A stretch of 64,000 bases of DNA from Owenia fusiformis (Eukaryota > Annelida > Polychaeta > Sabellida > Oweniidae), in contig CAIIXF020000011.1 in assembly GCA_903813345.2 (NCBI GenBank), forward strand, positions 35,748,166-35,812,165, read 5' to 3'. This document shows, piece after piece, positions 35,251 to 47,083 of the stretch (the stretch's first letter is position 1; each line of letters starts with the position of its first letter). The notes below the pieces were generated by a model. That model was given only the letters and a program-made list of their open reading frames with translations, was not told the DNA's origin and did not search any database. The position numbers and the translations under genes were made by a program.

Positions 35251-38200
35251 CATTATTTTGGACATTTCTCTTGATGAACAAAGAGTATTACTAATTAATT
35301 TATACGCTCCAACACAAAATCATGAAAAGCAGCAAAAACTGTTAATTGATGAAATTGAGAAACACATTTTGAATATGAATGCCGAAAATATCATTTTAGG
35401 TGGCGATTTTAATGTAATACTTAATCCACGCTTAGATAAAATGGGAGGGGGAATGATAAGTTAACTTCATATGCCAAGAGAATTGAAACTTTTATGGATA
35501 CATTTGACTTAACTGACACGTTTCGAACAGCATACCCCGATATAAAACGTTACACTTGGAGGCAAAAACATCCCTTTAGGCAATCGAGACTCGATTATTT
35601 TCTTATTTCGACTCACTTGCTCAACCAATTTGATGATATTAAGATCTTACCTGGACTCTTATCAGATCATAGCATTTTAAAATTACAACTAGGTGAAGTT
35701 AATAAAGAACGAGGAAAGGGTCTGTGGAAATTTAATAACAACTTGCTAAATGAATCTGAATTCGCGGCTAAAATTCGAGATTGTATAGCAGAATCAAAAT
35801 TAAAGCATGGTTACCTGGATAATAAAGGCTTACTTTGGGAAATGGTTAAATTAGATATACGTTCGAGCACAATTTCACATTCTATTTACAAATCGAAAAT
35901 GCGTAAAAAACTAATACTGAATTGAAATCAAAATTATCCATTCTAGAAACCAAGATAAATCAAGATGATGTAACGGAAGCACTACAAAATGAATATTTTA
36001 ATACAAAATTGGAAATCGAGAACCTAAACAAAAATGAAACCTTAGCCTCCATAGTCCGATCAAAAACTAAATGGTATGAAAACGGCGAAAAGAACAGCAA
36101 ATTTTTCCTTACTTTAGAACACCGCAACTACATCAATAAAACCATTCAAAAACTACAAACTGAAAATGGTACAATCATAAACGACCCTAAAGAAATCTTA
36201 AATGAACAAAAAAGATATTACGAAAATTTGTACACCGAAAGGTTAAATAATGAAGACCTACCGCCAAACATAGATATTTTTGTTGAACAATTGAATATTC
36301 CAAAGTTAACTGAAGATGAAAAGGTGTCTTGCGAGGGCTTTTTAACGATTGAAGAATGTGCTCAATCCCTCAAAAATATGCCAAATGATAAGTCTCATGG
36401 TACTGATGGTTTCACAACTAACTTCTACAAGTTTTTCTGGATTAACATTAAAGATCTAGTTGTCGATAGTTTGAATTATGGCTTTGAGTCTGGAGAACTC
36501 TCTATCTCACAAAAACAAGGAGTCGTTACCTTAATTCCAAAAAAGATAAAATTAGATTATTCCTCAAAAATTGGAGACCAATTACCCTTTTAAACACCGA
36601 CTATAAAATAGGTACCAAATCAATTGCTAACAGAATACGGAAAACCTTAACATCCATAATAAATACCGACCAATCCGCATATGTAACAGATCGATACATA
36701 GGGGAAAACATTAGAATTATAGAAGATATTTTAGAATACACAGACCAAGGTAACATCCCCGGGTTACTCCTACAAATCGATTTTGAGAAAGCCTTCGATT
36801 CTGTCAACTGGAATTTCATCGAGAAAGCACTTAATTTATTCAATTTTGGTAATACATTGATCAAATGGGTAAAAACTTTTTACAAAAATGCTCAAACGTG
36901 TATATCCAACAACGGATACCAATCGACTATGTTTTCACCTTCTAGGGGAGTCCGACAAGGATGCCCCCTATCGGCATACCTTTTCATAATAGTGGCGGAA
37001 ATACTAGCTTTATCTATTAGACAAAATATAAATATTCAAGGCATTATTTTGAATAATACTGAGATTAAACTTTCAATGTTTGCGGACGATACAACTTTTT
37101 TCCTAGATTCAATTGCATCAACTGAAAATGCCCTTCAGACTCTAAAAAGATTCTCTGAAATTTCTGGCCTCAAGCCCAACCTTCAGAAAACAGAAGGAAG
37201 ATGGTTAGGTCTCTTTAAAACATCACCCCCACAAATTGCACCAAAAAGTCTTGTCTCAAAAATTAAAATCAATAATGAAAATTTTTACACCCTCGGAGTA
37301 TGGTTTAGTCAAAATATAAACGAACGGAATGACCTTAACTTCTCTCCTAAGATTAAATCTATAGAAAACTTATTTAAAATATGGGAATGGAGGAACCTTA
37401 GCTTAATAGGAAAAAACGTGTTGATCAAAGCTCTAGGGATTTCAAAACTAACATATCTAGCATCAACCATACTTGTACCAAAACACATCATTAATAATGT
37501 TCAAAATCTCATTAATAACTTTTTATGGAACAGAAAACCTCCATTAATAAGTAACTTAACAACCATAGGAAAAATTGAAAAAGGGGGAATCAAGAGCTTA
37601 CATTTTGAAATGCAAATAAAAGCTTTACAAATACAATGGGTAAAAAGATTATACCAGAAAAAGCCCAGCAAATGGAAGCAATATTTCTACAGCTTTTTTC
37701 CTAATCTAGACTCTGAGACAATATTTCATTCAAAATTTCCCGATGACAAGTTGGCCAGGTTACCCCCTTTCTACTATAATATCATGGAAACCTGGAAATT
37801 ATTACATAATAAAGAGCCCTATAATAAAGAACTTGCTTTAAAAGAGTATATCTGGAATAATGAGTTCATAAAAATTAATGACAAAACCCTAAATTATGCA
37901 AGCTGGATAAGTAAAGGAATCCTTCAAATAAAAGATCTCGTTAACAATAATGAATTCTTAGGTTTCGAAGATTTCTCTTTAAAATATAATATTAATACAC
38001 CTTTCGTTACTTTCTATGGCTTAATTCATGCAATTCCACACTCCTGGAAACAACATATTAAAAACAATCTAAGCAACAAGGCACTTAAAGACGAAGAACT
38101 CCAAATCAAAAACACGACAATAAACGTCAAATCTATAAAAACTAAAACCATATATTGGATTCTCGTAGATAATTTATTTAAAGAACCCAACGGGAAAAAA

Positions 38201-39883
38201 TATCTAAATTCAAAATTCAACTTTTCAGAAGAAGATTGGAAACACATTTTTACATTACCTTTTACACCCTATGCAGACAGAGCCTGTGGGAAATATTGGG
38301 TGCGGAGCAAATGAGCGGAGGGTGCGGAGCTAACGGTCATTTTTGAATTTAAATTTGGGATATTTCTGAAACTAAGCCGTTTTGGGACTTCAAATATACC
38401 AAGATATGTGTATTTGACACCAAATATCAATACAATTGTGAAAATAGTAGCGCAATTCATTCTATAGCGACGCAGTGTGCCTTAAACCTTTCCCAGACCT
38501 ATATCTTTTGAAATTATCCTTTTAATACTGAGTCCCCAGCATTCATAAAAAATGGTGTTCAAGGTACACTATCTATACAAATTATTTTTGCATCTTGGAA
38601 GCCAGGCAGTATCTGTGTGATTTTATAAAAATTCGGAAATGTTTTTCAGATATGAGCCCCCTCTAAATATTGGGTGCGGAGCAGCTCCATAAACGTACCT
38701 CCGCACCCAATATTTAGAGGGGGCTCATATCTAAAGAACATTTCCGAATTTTTATAAAATCACACAGATACTGCCTGGCTTCCAAGATGCAAAAATAATT
38801 TGCATGGGTAGTGTATCTTGAACACCATTTTTATGAATGCTGGGGACGCAGTATTAAAAGGATAGTCTCAAAATATATAGGTCTGGGAAATGTTTAAGGC
38901 ATACTGCGTCGCTATAAAATGAATTGCACTACTATTTTCACAATTTTATTGATATTTGGTGTCAAATACACATATCTTGGTATATTTGAAGTCCTAAAAC
39001 GGCTTAGTTTCAGAAATATCCCAATTTTAAATTCAAAAATGACCGTTAGCTCCGCACCCTCCGCTCATTTGCGCCGCACCCAATATTTCCCACAGGCTCT
39101 GTCTGCATAGGGTGTTTTAAGACGGTTCGAGAACCGAGAATACAATGCCTTCAATACAAACTTGTTTTAAACGTTACACCAAATAACCAATTTTTAACTC
39201 GAAAGAAAATAAAAAATTCAAATTTATGCGACTTTTGTAAAAACGATAAAATAGATGATACGATACACTTCTTCATAGAGTGCCCAAACTCTTCCAAGAT
39301 TTGGGATGACTTTAAAATTTTTTTCAATATTGATCTTACAATTAAAGACATAATTGTCGGGAAATTAGATCAAGAACGCGACCACACTTCAAAAGCAATT
39401 AATTTTTGCATATTGTATATAAAAAGCTTAATACATAAATCAAGACTCGTTAATACTAAAATAACATTTATGCAAATAAAAGAAATCATAAAATACAAAA
39501 TCAATGACGAACGAAATATTGCAAACTTAAATGGCACACTGGAAAGTTTCGGCGAGACTTGGAGATGGGTTATAGATAGATTAAACCAACAGCATTGAAT
39601 TTTTTTGTTTTACTTTATACCCTTTTATATTAAAATATTGTCAGCACAATACGATTGAAAGATAATCGTATTGCATGTATTGTATTTTCAAATGGTACCC
39701 TTTTAAATTAAGTTAAATTAAATACTCTGAATGGAGATGGTCTGAAAAGCTTAAAAACATATAATTGTTAAATATAAATATGTAATAATATTATTGAATA
39801 TTCAATGTATATGGATTTGATCTGTATGTATATTATGTATAATGTTTTGTGTAAGAAAGATGCAATAAAAAAAATAAAAAAAA
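35251..39883 (+). pseudogene. 5'-truncated, broken L1/Tx1-like LINE ORF2
   Basis: The copy starts inside the endonuclease domain (LLINLYAPTQNHEKQQ, LGGDFNVILNPRLDK, RLDYFLIS, LSDHSIL). The reverse transcriptase follows (GVVTLIPKK, QIDFEKAFDSVNW, GVRQGCPLSAYLFI, MFADDTTFFLD at about 37075-37107) and then the L1-type C-terminal region ending near 39597 (WRWVIDRLNQQH). The tail is A-rich (aataaaaaaaataaaaaaaa) and 17-bp duplications flank it, as expected from target-primed reverse transcription. Frame breaks: a one-base loss in a G run near 35445, another near 35915, and one in an A run near 36562. An 852-bp foldback element (38264-39115) splits the C-terminal part; the ORF reads straight across once it is set aside. 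The copy is dead. Confidence 0.92.
38264..39115. mobile_element. 852-bp near-perfect foldback element inside the LINE
   Basis: Arms of 417 and 416 bp (38264-38680 and 38700-39115) are inverted copies differing at scattered positions, around a loop of only 19 nt. Termini are ACACCCTATGCAGACAGAG and its reverse complement. The flanks are TTT on both sides (38261-38263, 39116-39118). The GGGTGCGGAGC word appears near the ends and again at the arm bases. There is no protein; the same 63-codon frame read in both arms is a by-product of the symmetry. Confidence 0.92.
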
Positions 39884-39900
39884 GTTATCAACGTGTGATA
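39884..39900. repeat. right target-site duplication of the L1-like LINE
   Basis: Exact copy of the 17 bp at 35234-35250. Confidence 0.93.
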
Positions 39901-40770
39901 TGTGAAACTTTTTTTAATTTCAAAAAGTGGTTTTTGAAGGACTTTTTGTTTGAAAAACAATGAATTCATTTAAAACTTTTAGAGGTCACGCGTATCTTTT
40001 GATAAGTGATAATTCACACTATGCATAGCATTCTTACGGTCCTCGAGTGTTTTTGCCGAAATTTTTTTAAAAAATGGCACATTAGAAATTACATTTTATT
40101 AATGAAATAGTGCGTTCTTTGATCAATATTTGCACATGTGTTAAAAATACAATGTTTTAGTACTGTAACTGGGATATTTGATGATTAGAAAAATGGCGGG
40201 AAATTTAGATATTTGAGAAATGAAAACTGACAACTTTATTTTCAAAAATCTCTAAATAACTTTAAAGTCATGACAAATAGTAAATGAATGATAAAACATA
40301 CTTTCAGCAAACTTTACATGGGGACTTTATATAAAATAGTTTGGTTGAAAATTTTTCAATATTTTATGAGCGGTGTTCACGAAACATTAATCGAAAAACT
40401 CTTTATTTTGCAAAAATAATGAACATTGCTTTAAATTTTTTAAATTCTTCTCTTCAATTTTTAAACGACTTTGAACAAACATGATCAAACAAAATATCCA
40501 TTAAAATATATTCATGAAGACATAAAATGTAGAAATCTATATATGCATGTAATACTAAATATTAGTATACACAGTATAGCCTTGAGAAGAATGGTGAGTT
40601 TGATTAATATTTTTGATTTGATAGAGCATTGTAATTCATTTAATTAGCATGCTATAAATGTGAAATGTCCCTCTCCTTAGAGATATAAAAGAGTTATGAA
40701 AGCATAAAAAGTCACTGTACCCGAGTCAGTCTCTACCTGGCCATAGATGTGTTTTCTTTACGTTCCTACG
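39901..40770. other. non-coding stretch
   Basis: AT-rich; no gene or repeat recognised. Confidence 0.45.
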
Positions 40771-41713
40771 ACAGATGCTTCTCTTGTGGAAGAGAACGTT
40801 TTAAAGGAATGATATAGCATATCCATAGGCATCTTTGGTGGAAAAGAATGTTTTAAAGGAATGATATATCATATCCAGAAGCTTCTTTTATGGAAGAGAA
40901 TATTTTAAAGAAATGGTATACTATATCCAGAAGCTTCTTTTATGGAAGAGAATGTTTTAAAGAAATGGTATACTATATCCAGAAGCTTCTTTTATAGAAG
41001 AGAATGTTTTAAAGAAATTAAATGGTATACTATATCCAGAAGCTTCTTTTATGGAAGATAATGTTTTAAAGAAATGGTATACTACATCCAGAAGCTTCTT
41101 TTATGGAAGAGAATGTTTTAAAGAAATGGTATACTATATCCAGAAGCTTCTTTTGTGGAAGAGAACGTTTTAAAGGAATGATATACCATGCAGAGGCTTC
41201 TTTCGTGGAAGAGAACGTTTTAAAGGAATGATATACTATATCCAGAAGCTTCTTTTGTGGAAGAGAACGTTTTAAAGGAATGATACACCGCATTCAGATG
41301 CTCCTCTTGCGGAAGAGAACATTTTAAAGGAATGATACCATATCCAGAAGCTTCTTTTGTGGAAGAGAACGTTTTAAAGGAATGATATACCATGCAGAGG
41401 CTTCTTTCGTGGAAGAGAACGTTTTAAAGGAATGATATATCATATCTAGAAGCTTATTTTATGGAAGAGAATGTTTTACAGAAATGGTACACTATATCCA
41501 GAAGCTTCTAAAGGAATGATATATCGTATTGTGAGGCTTTTCTCTGAGATGTTGAAAGGAGTGATCATGATATATATCATCCTTGGTTCAAGCAGGGTAT
41601 TTCACTTCTTTCCATATGAATTGAGTAATAAATGAAGTCCTTTGAATGAAGGATGGATATATCGATCCTCAGCGTAATTTAAGACTTCTCTTGTTGAAGC
41701 GATCGTTTCAAAG
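40771..41713. repeat. ~52-bp satellite array, left part
   Basis: About 14 units of TCCAGAAGCTTCTTTTATGG, AAGAGAATGTTTTAAAG, AAATGGTATACTATA with moderate divergence, decaying towards 41.7 kb. The LTR element is inserted in its right flank, and array-like sequence resumes at 49797. Confidence 0.88.
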
Positions 41714-41717
41714 GAAT

Positions 41718-44431
41718 TGTAACGACCCATCAGCCTATCTATTATTTTCAATGGCTTATATCTGGTCCGATGTGCCGTTACTGAGCCTTCTTATTGCATT
41801 GCTTTAGTCAAAATAACTAACAATTTCATTGTTCACCAGTATGGAGTTTTACTGTATTATATATGTCCTGTACTTGCATGTATTCTTTGGCCAGCGCCTA
41901 CATAGCGCCAATGCTAGTTTTGTTTACAGTTAATGCAGAGTGCATCTGTACTTTGCTGACTGAGACTGTAGTGACAAGGTATCGCCTTGTGAATTGTACG
42001 AATTTTGTATGTTAACTTTTGTAAGAGTCACCATGAGTCATAGGCTGTGTAGCCTGTCCACTACTTCAGTGTCTGAAGTTACTCGGCTTAAGGATATAGT
42101 TCCATTGTTTATCTTGCCTTGTTGTGATTATTTTGACCTATGTACGCTATTTAGTGTGTCTAATTTATTGTATACATGTTTATATATATGTACATAACTT
42201 TACTGTGCTTCGAATTGTCTTATTTTAAAGTGTAGTTCATCTTGTTATGTGAGTAGTGATATGTAATCATGTTATGTGATCAGTCTCTCGGAAATCTCAA
42301 GATGGTGGAACACATGTTGCTCATTTCTCTTCAATTACATTGGATTTATAGCAGTTTCCGTTGGTAAATCGAGGTGAATGGTGTTCTAAGGTAATTATGA
42401 AGTAGTTATTTAATTGGTCAAGAAGTTTCAAGGCATTTCGTTAACTGATTCAGTTGTTATTCAGAGTCAAACTTTTGATGTAATTTGCATGTAACTTTGA
42501 GTTCAAATCATGTCTTTTCTTGTCAAAAATCTACCACTAATTACGGTAATTATGCTTAATTGTTAGTGTTAATTATACCCAGTATACCGGTAGAACATGT
42601 ATTGGTACCAGGGTCCCGTTTTGGAGTGAGTTTTGGGGTGATTCAAGTCATCCCAATGTACTGTAATGGAAGCTGCATGTGGCTGTCAGGTTGCTAGCCA
42701 AATGTAGCTAGGCTCTAGTTAGAGCCATTTGCAGCCATGTAGGAGTTGCGTGGTATTTGGGTATATTCTACACTATATAAGTCAGATCTTATTCTTTATG
42801 TAATATAACTTGTATTAATGAATGATTTACAATTGAAATAGAATTAATTAATGTTAATCTTTAATTGCCTTTATTATGTTGTTTTATTGTGTTGGTGAGA
42901 TTAAAACTTATACATACACCCCCCCCCCCGACTAACATTGACTATTAACATGGACTGTGACATTTAGACTTCCCCTAATCAACGCCCCCCTCCCTCAGTC
43001 ACTCTGGCTATTATGCTGTATGTGACTAGTCCCTCACCCCCCCTCACATTCGCACTTTCCCAGATACGAGCTACAAGTGGCTACACAATTGGTGTGTGAA
43101 TATAGGTGATCAGGCTGACCCCCCTGGCTACATTGGGCTGCAACCCTATAGTCACTAGTTAGGTGTCCCATACCACCCTTGGTCCGAGGCTACATTAGGC
43201 TACAACCCTAAAGTAACTAGTTAGGAGTCCCATACCATCCTTGGTCCGAGGCTACATTAGGCTGCAACCCTATAGTAACTAGTGAGGTGTCCATACCACC
43301 CTTGGTCCGAGGCTACATTAGGCTACAACCCTAAAGTAACTAGTTAGGAGTCCCATACCACCCTTGGTCCGAGGCTACATCAGGCTGCAACCCTATATTA
43401 CCTAGTGAAGTGTCCCATACCACCCTTGGTCCGGGGCTACATTGGGCTGCAACCCTATATTAACTAGTGAGGTTCCCATACCACCGTTGGTCCGGGGCTA
43501 CATTAGGCTGCAACCCTATAGTAACTAGTGAGGTGTCCCATACCACCCTTGGTTCGGGGCTACATTGGGCTGCAACCCTATATTGACTAGTGAGGTGTCC
43601 CATACCACCCTATACCCGGGGCTACATTAGGCTGCAACCCTATATTAACTAGTGAGGTGTCCAATACCACCCTATACCCGGGGCTACATCAGGCTGCAAC
43701 CCTATATTAACTAGTGAGGTGTCCAATACCACCCTGTACCCGGGGCTACATTAGGCTGCAACCCTATATTGACTAGTGAGGTGTCCCATACCACCCTATA
43801 CCCGGGGCTACATTAGGCTGCAACCCTATATTAACTAGTGAGGTGTCCAATACCACCCTATACCCGGGGCTACATTAGGCTGCAACCCTATATTGACTAG
43901 TGAGGTGTCCCATACCACCCTATACCCGGGGCTACATTAGGCTGCAACCCTATATTGACTAGTGAGGTGTCCCATACCACCCTATACCCGGGGCTACATT
44001 AGGCTGCAACCCTATATTGACTAGTGAGGTGTCCCATACCACCGTATACCCGCGGCTACATTAGGCTGCAACCCTATACTAACTATTAGGGTCCCCATAC
44101 CACCCTATACCCGGGGCTACATTGGGCTACACCCCTCTGATATCAAGTGAGGTGACCAATTCCATTTCTCATCCTTAACTACACATAGTTATAACCCCAA
44201 TGTATGTAGCAGGATGATCTTATTGACATATTCTTACTGACTACATGTGACTTTACTCTCACATATTAATACGGACTTAATACAGACTTTTGAACCCACA
44301 TGTGATTGTTTTATTATTAAATGATAGTGTTGAAATGATACTGCTTTTGGAATAAGATAACAGTCTGGAACTGTGTTATGCCAAGGCCATGCTACACTTG
44401 TATGGCAGATACATGGCCCACGATTGTTACA
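41718..44431 (+). repeat. 5' LTR
   Basis: TG…CA termini. A TATA-like box (ctatataag) lies near 42773-42780. A 62-bp tandem array fills 43126-44140. Confidence 0.93.
43126..44140. repeat. 62-bp tandem array within 5' LTR
   Basis: 16-17 units of GGCTACATTAGGCTGCAACC, CTATATTGACTAGTGAGGTG, TCCCATACCACCCTATACCCGG. Proximal units end in 'cttggtccg', distal ones in 'ctatacccg', which indicates stepwise expansion. Confidence 0.93.
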
Positions 44432-44432
44432 C

Positions 44433-44451
44433 TGGTGGCAGCGTCGGGATT
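44433..44451 (+). other. primer-binding site (tRNA-Leu type)
   Basis: TGGTGGCAGCGTCGGGATT starts 2 nt after the LTR. Its first 11 bases are complementary to a tRNA 3' end CGCTGCCA plus CCA, and GGGATT further on also fits. From memory this end occurs in animal tRNA-Leu (AAG/TAG); the tRNA identity is inferred. Confidence 0.65.
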
Positions 44452-47069
44452 TAATTATTACCTAATAATTAAACCCACTTTTTGTTTTTATTATTAAATA
44501 TTCTAAGGTAGTGTCGTTTTCAGTTGTTTTATGGTGTCAACTTTTTGTTTGATGCTAGTTTAATCTTGTTTTTCACACTGATGTGTGTGGATGGCCATTT
44601 TGAGATTTTCAGAGACCCAGTCCTTGTAGCATTCCACAGGACTGTATTGATTTAGGTTGGTGAAGTAGCCCGTTGTTCTACTTCAAAGTCTAAAGTGGTA
44701 CGTATCTTTACCACAGACCCTCTGGTTTGGTATGTAGGTGGGACCTAATATACAAACATATCAAATCTTCCCAAGCCAAAATTGTAGATCCCAGTTGTAA
44801 AACCCTGTCTTACCATGACCCACTGGAACATCTAGCAGTGTCATGTCTTGAAAGCACATACATTATGCATGTGTTGGTGTGGATGTCTCCTGTACCCTGT
44901 TCCCGTCCTGTTAGTGAGTTTCTTTCGATGATGGTCATGATGGGCATGATTATAATTGAGAGATAGCTTGGGTAGACGTACCCATACAGTGACCCGAATA
45001 TGCCCCTCCCCCTTACATTCAACTTGCCCGAAATGTGTGTGATGGTACGATCCTCTTGTGCTTTCCTGGTTGATGAGGAAAAGTTGTGCTATATCTCCCT
45101 ACAACTGGAGATCTCCATAGCCATATCAGAACGTCTGGTATACTTTTTCTTTTGCCTACTCCAACAAAAGACCCCTGCAAAACCTGTCCGACTAGTATAG
45201 AGCCATTGACTTGGGTAGGGTGGTCCAGGAAGCCCCTGCCCAGTGATCCTACTTCTAACCAGTCCCAACATATTTGTGTGCACCTGTCCCATATCGTACA
45301 TATGTGACTAGGAAAGTTGTCTATTGGGAATTAGTCATTATATGACTGATAATTGGAGTAGCGATAATGGAATGTCCGAAGGATGACCGAATTGGTCTGA
45401 TTAAGTCCAGCGTGCAAGCCTATGCAACTTCGTAGAAGTAGGTCACCATGCATATTGCCATCTTATGTGTCAATGGTGGTCCCCTTCCAAGTAGTGATTG
45501 GGATCTGTTATCTGTACGGTCTGATAGATATTTGAGCTACTGCCTCGATCTTGGCAAGTGGTATTGCCAAGATTAGTTACCAAAATGTTGATAGTGGACT
45601 GTCAGCAGAAGTGAGCATGTCTGGCCATAGCTTTTGCTGGCGTCAATCAGTTTTTGTTCCAAGGAGGGCTGATTGTCACAAGTCCCCTATGTGGAGTGTT
45701 ATCAGTCAACAATCCATGTACCATCTGATGTGGCTGACATTTACCACATATGTATGTGGCATTTACTACGAGAGTAAATGTCATTTGCTATGTGTGTACC
45801 TGTATCCTTGGCAACCTATATTTCCTGAGAAGCCACGGGGTTGTTGAGTTTCTTAAGAGTGGAACCCTAATTATAGCTAGATGGTTTGAGTGGCCTGTGC
45901 TACCTGTTGTCCCTACTGTCTCTGATTGCAAATATCATGTAAATATTGATCAATATTGACACATTGAATAAAGCTTCCCTTAGCGTTCCCCCCTTTAGTG
46001 ATGTTGATACCTCCACACGGGAAGATGGTTCCCATAGATCCGAAGAGTTGCTAAATGAACCCCAAGTTTACATCTCTGATAATGATGGCGTCAGGATAAT
46101 GTACAGTCTCTGGTGCCTCATTGATTTATCCTTTCCATTATTGATTACCAACTGAAGTAATGAGAAAAGACTGTCTACCCAAACTGTTACCTTGTTGCCC
46201 TAGTAGATGACCTAGGCTCAACCGTTACACAATTGGAGTAATTGTGAATGTAATGTTTGAGGCAGAGTTCCCTTGTACATAGTGTATATAATTGTGATAG
46301 TGCCGAAAGCTGTCAGTAAAACAGTGCACCAACTGTAAAATGTTATCTCCATCCCTCAATGGTCCCAAAATGCCCAACTTCCAGCAATGTCACTCAGCTG
46401 TAGCCTACTTTGTCTTGTCCCACAGTCTTAAAGTAGGCGGACATTGAATATGTGTGTGGTTACAATGGTTGACGATTCCATGAGCTAGTATAGAGAAGTC
46501 TGGCAGTGAGAGGAAGTTGTAGCTATTGTAGATTGGCACGTCTGCATGGCAATGGTTTCTCTTCCAGGTTTAGAGATGTCGACCACAAGCCAACAATATA
46601 CAGAGACATTGAGAGAACATTCTGTAACCATACACCGAGGATTATTGGAGAAGCTTACTACATATATTTGATCTTCATACTGTATTTGATGTGCCATATA
46701 TGAACTTATGACTCTCTCTGTATACAGAGACGCAGTGTTCTGGATACGACTAGTGCCAACTTGGTATAAATTGACTAAACAATCATTGGAATTCTAAGAA
46801 GAAAACACTCTTAATGACTTTAACTACAAAATACATGTGCTATCCTGAACTCTTGATATTAATATAAATGTGATTTCTTCATTCAAATATTGTAATGACA
46901 TGTTTTTTTCAGGTGATGCAAGTCGTAAATGTATAACCATGTAAACAACTGTATTATTATGTACCTTTGAGATCATATATTCACATTGAATTACATACTT
47001 ATGTATATTTTTGATTATCTTTTAATTATTTTGTAATAATTGTGTAAAAGTTCGGGACGAACTTATTTC

Positions 47070-47080
47070 AAAGAAGGGGG
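47070..47080 (+). other. polypurine tract
   Basis: AAAGAAGGGGG followed by CAG lies directly before the 3' LTR, the expected plus-strand primer position. Confidence 0.85.
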
Positions 47081-47083
47081 CAG

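Larger units (their letters stand above)
44432..47083 (+). other. internal region of the LTR element, no coding capacity
   Basis: Only short frames (98 codons or fewer) and no retroviral-type motifs. It may serve only as packaging or priming RNA. Confidence 0.8.

Noticed and set aside
38269-39110. The same 63-codon frame in both arms of the foldback element
   Set aside because: A palindrome reads the same on both strands; no family match and no independent evidence of coding.
44432-47083. Possible gag/pol between the LTRs
   Set aside because: No frame above 98 codons and no protease, RT or integrase motifs in any frame I read.
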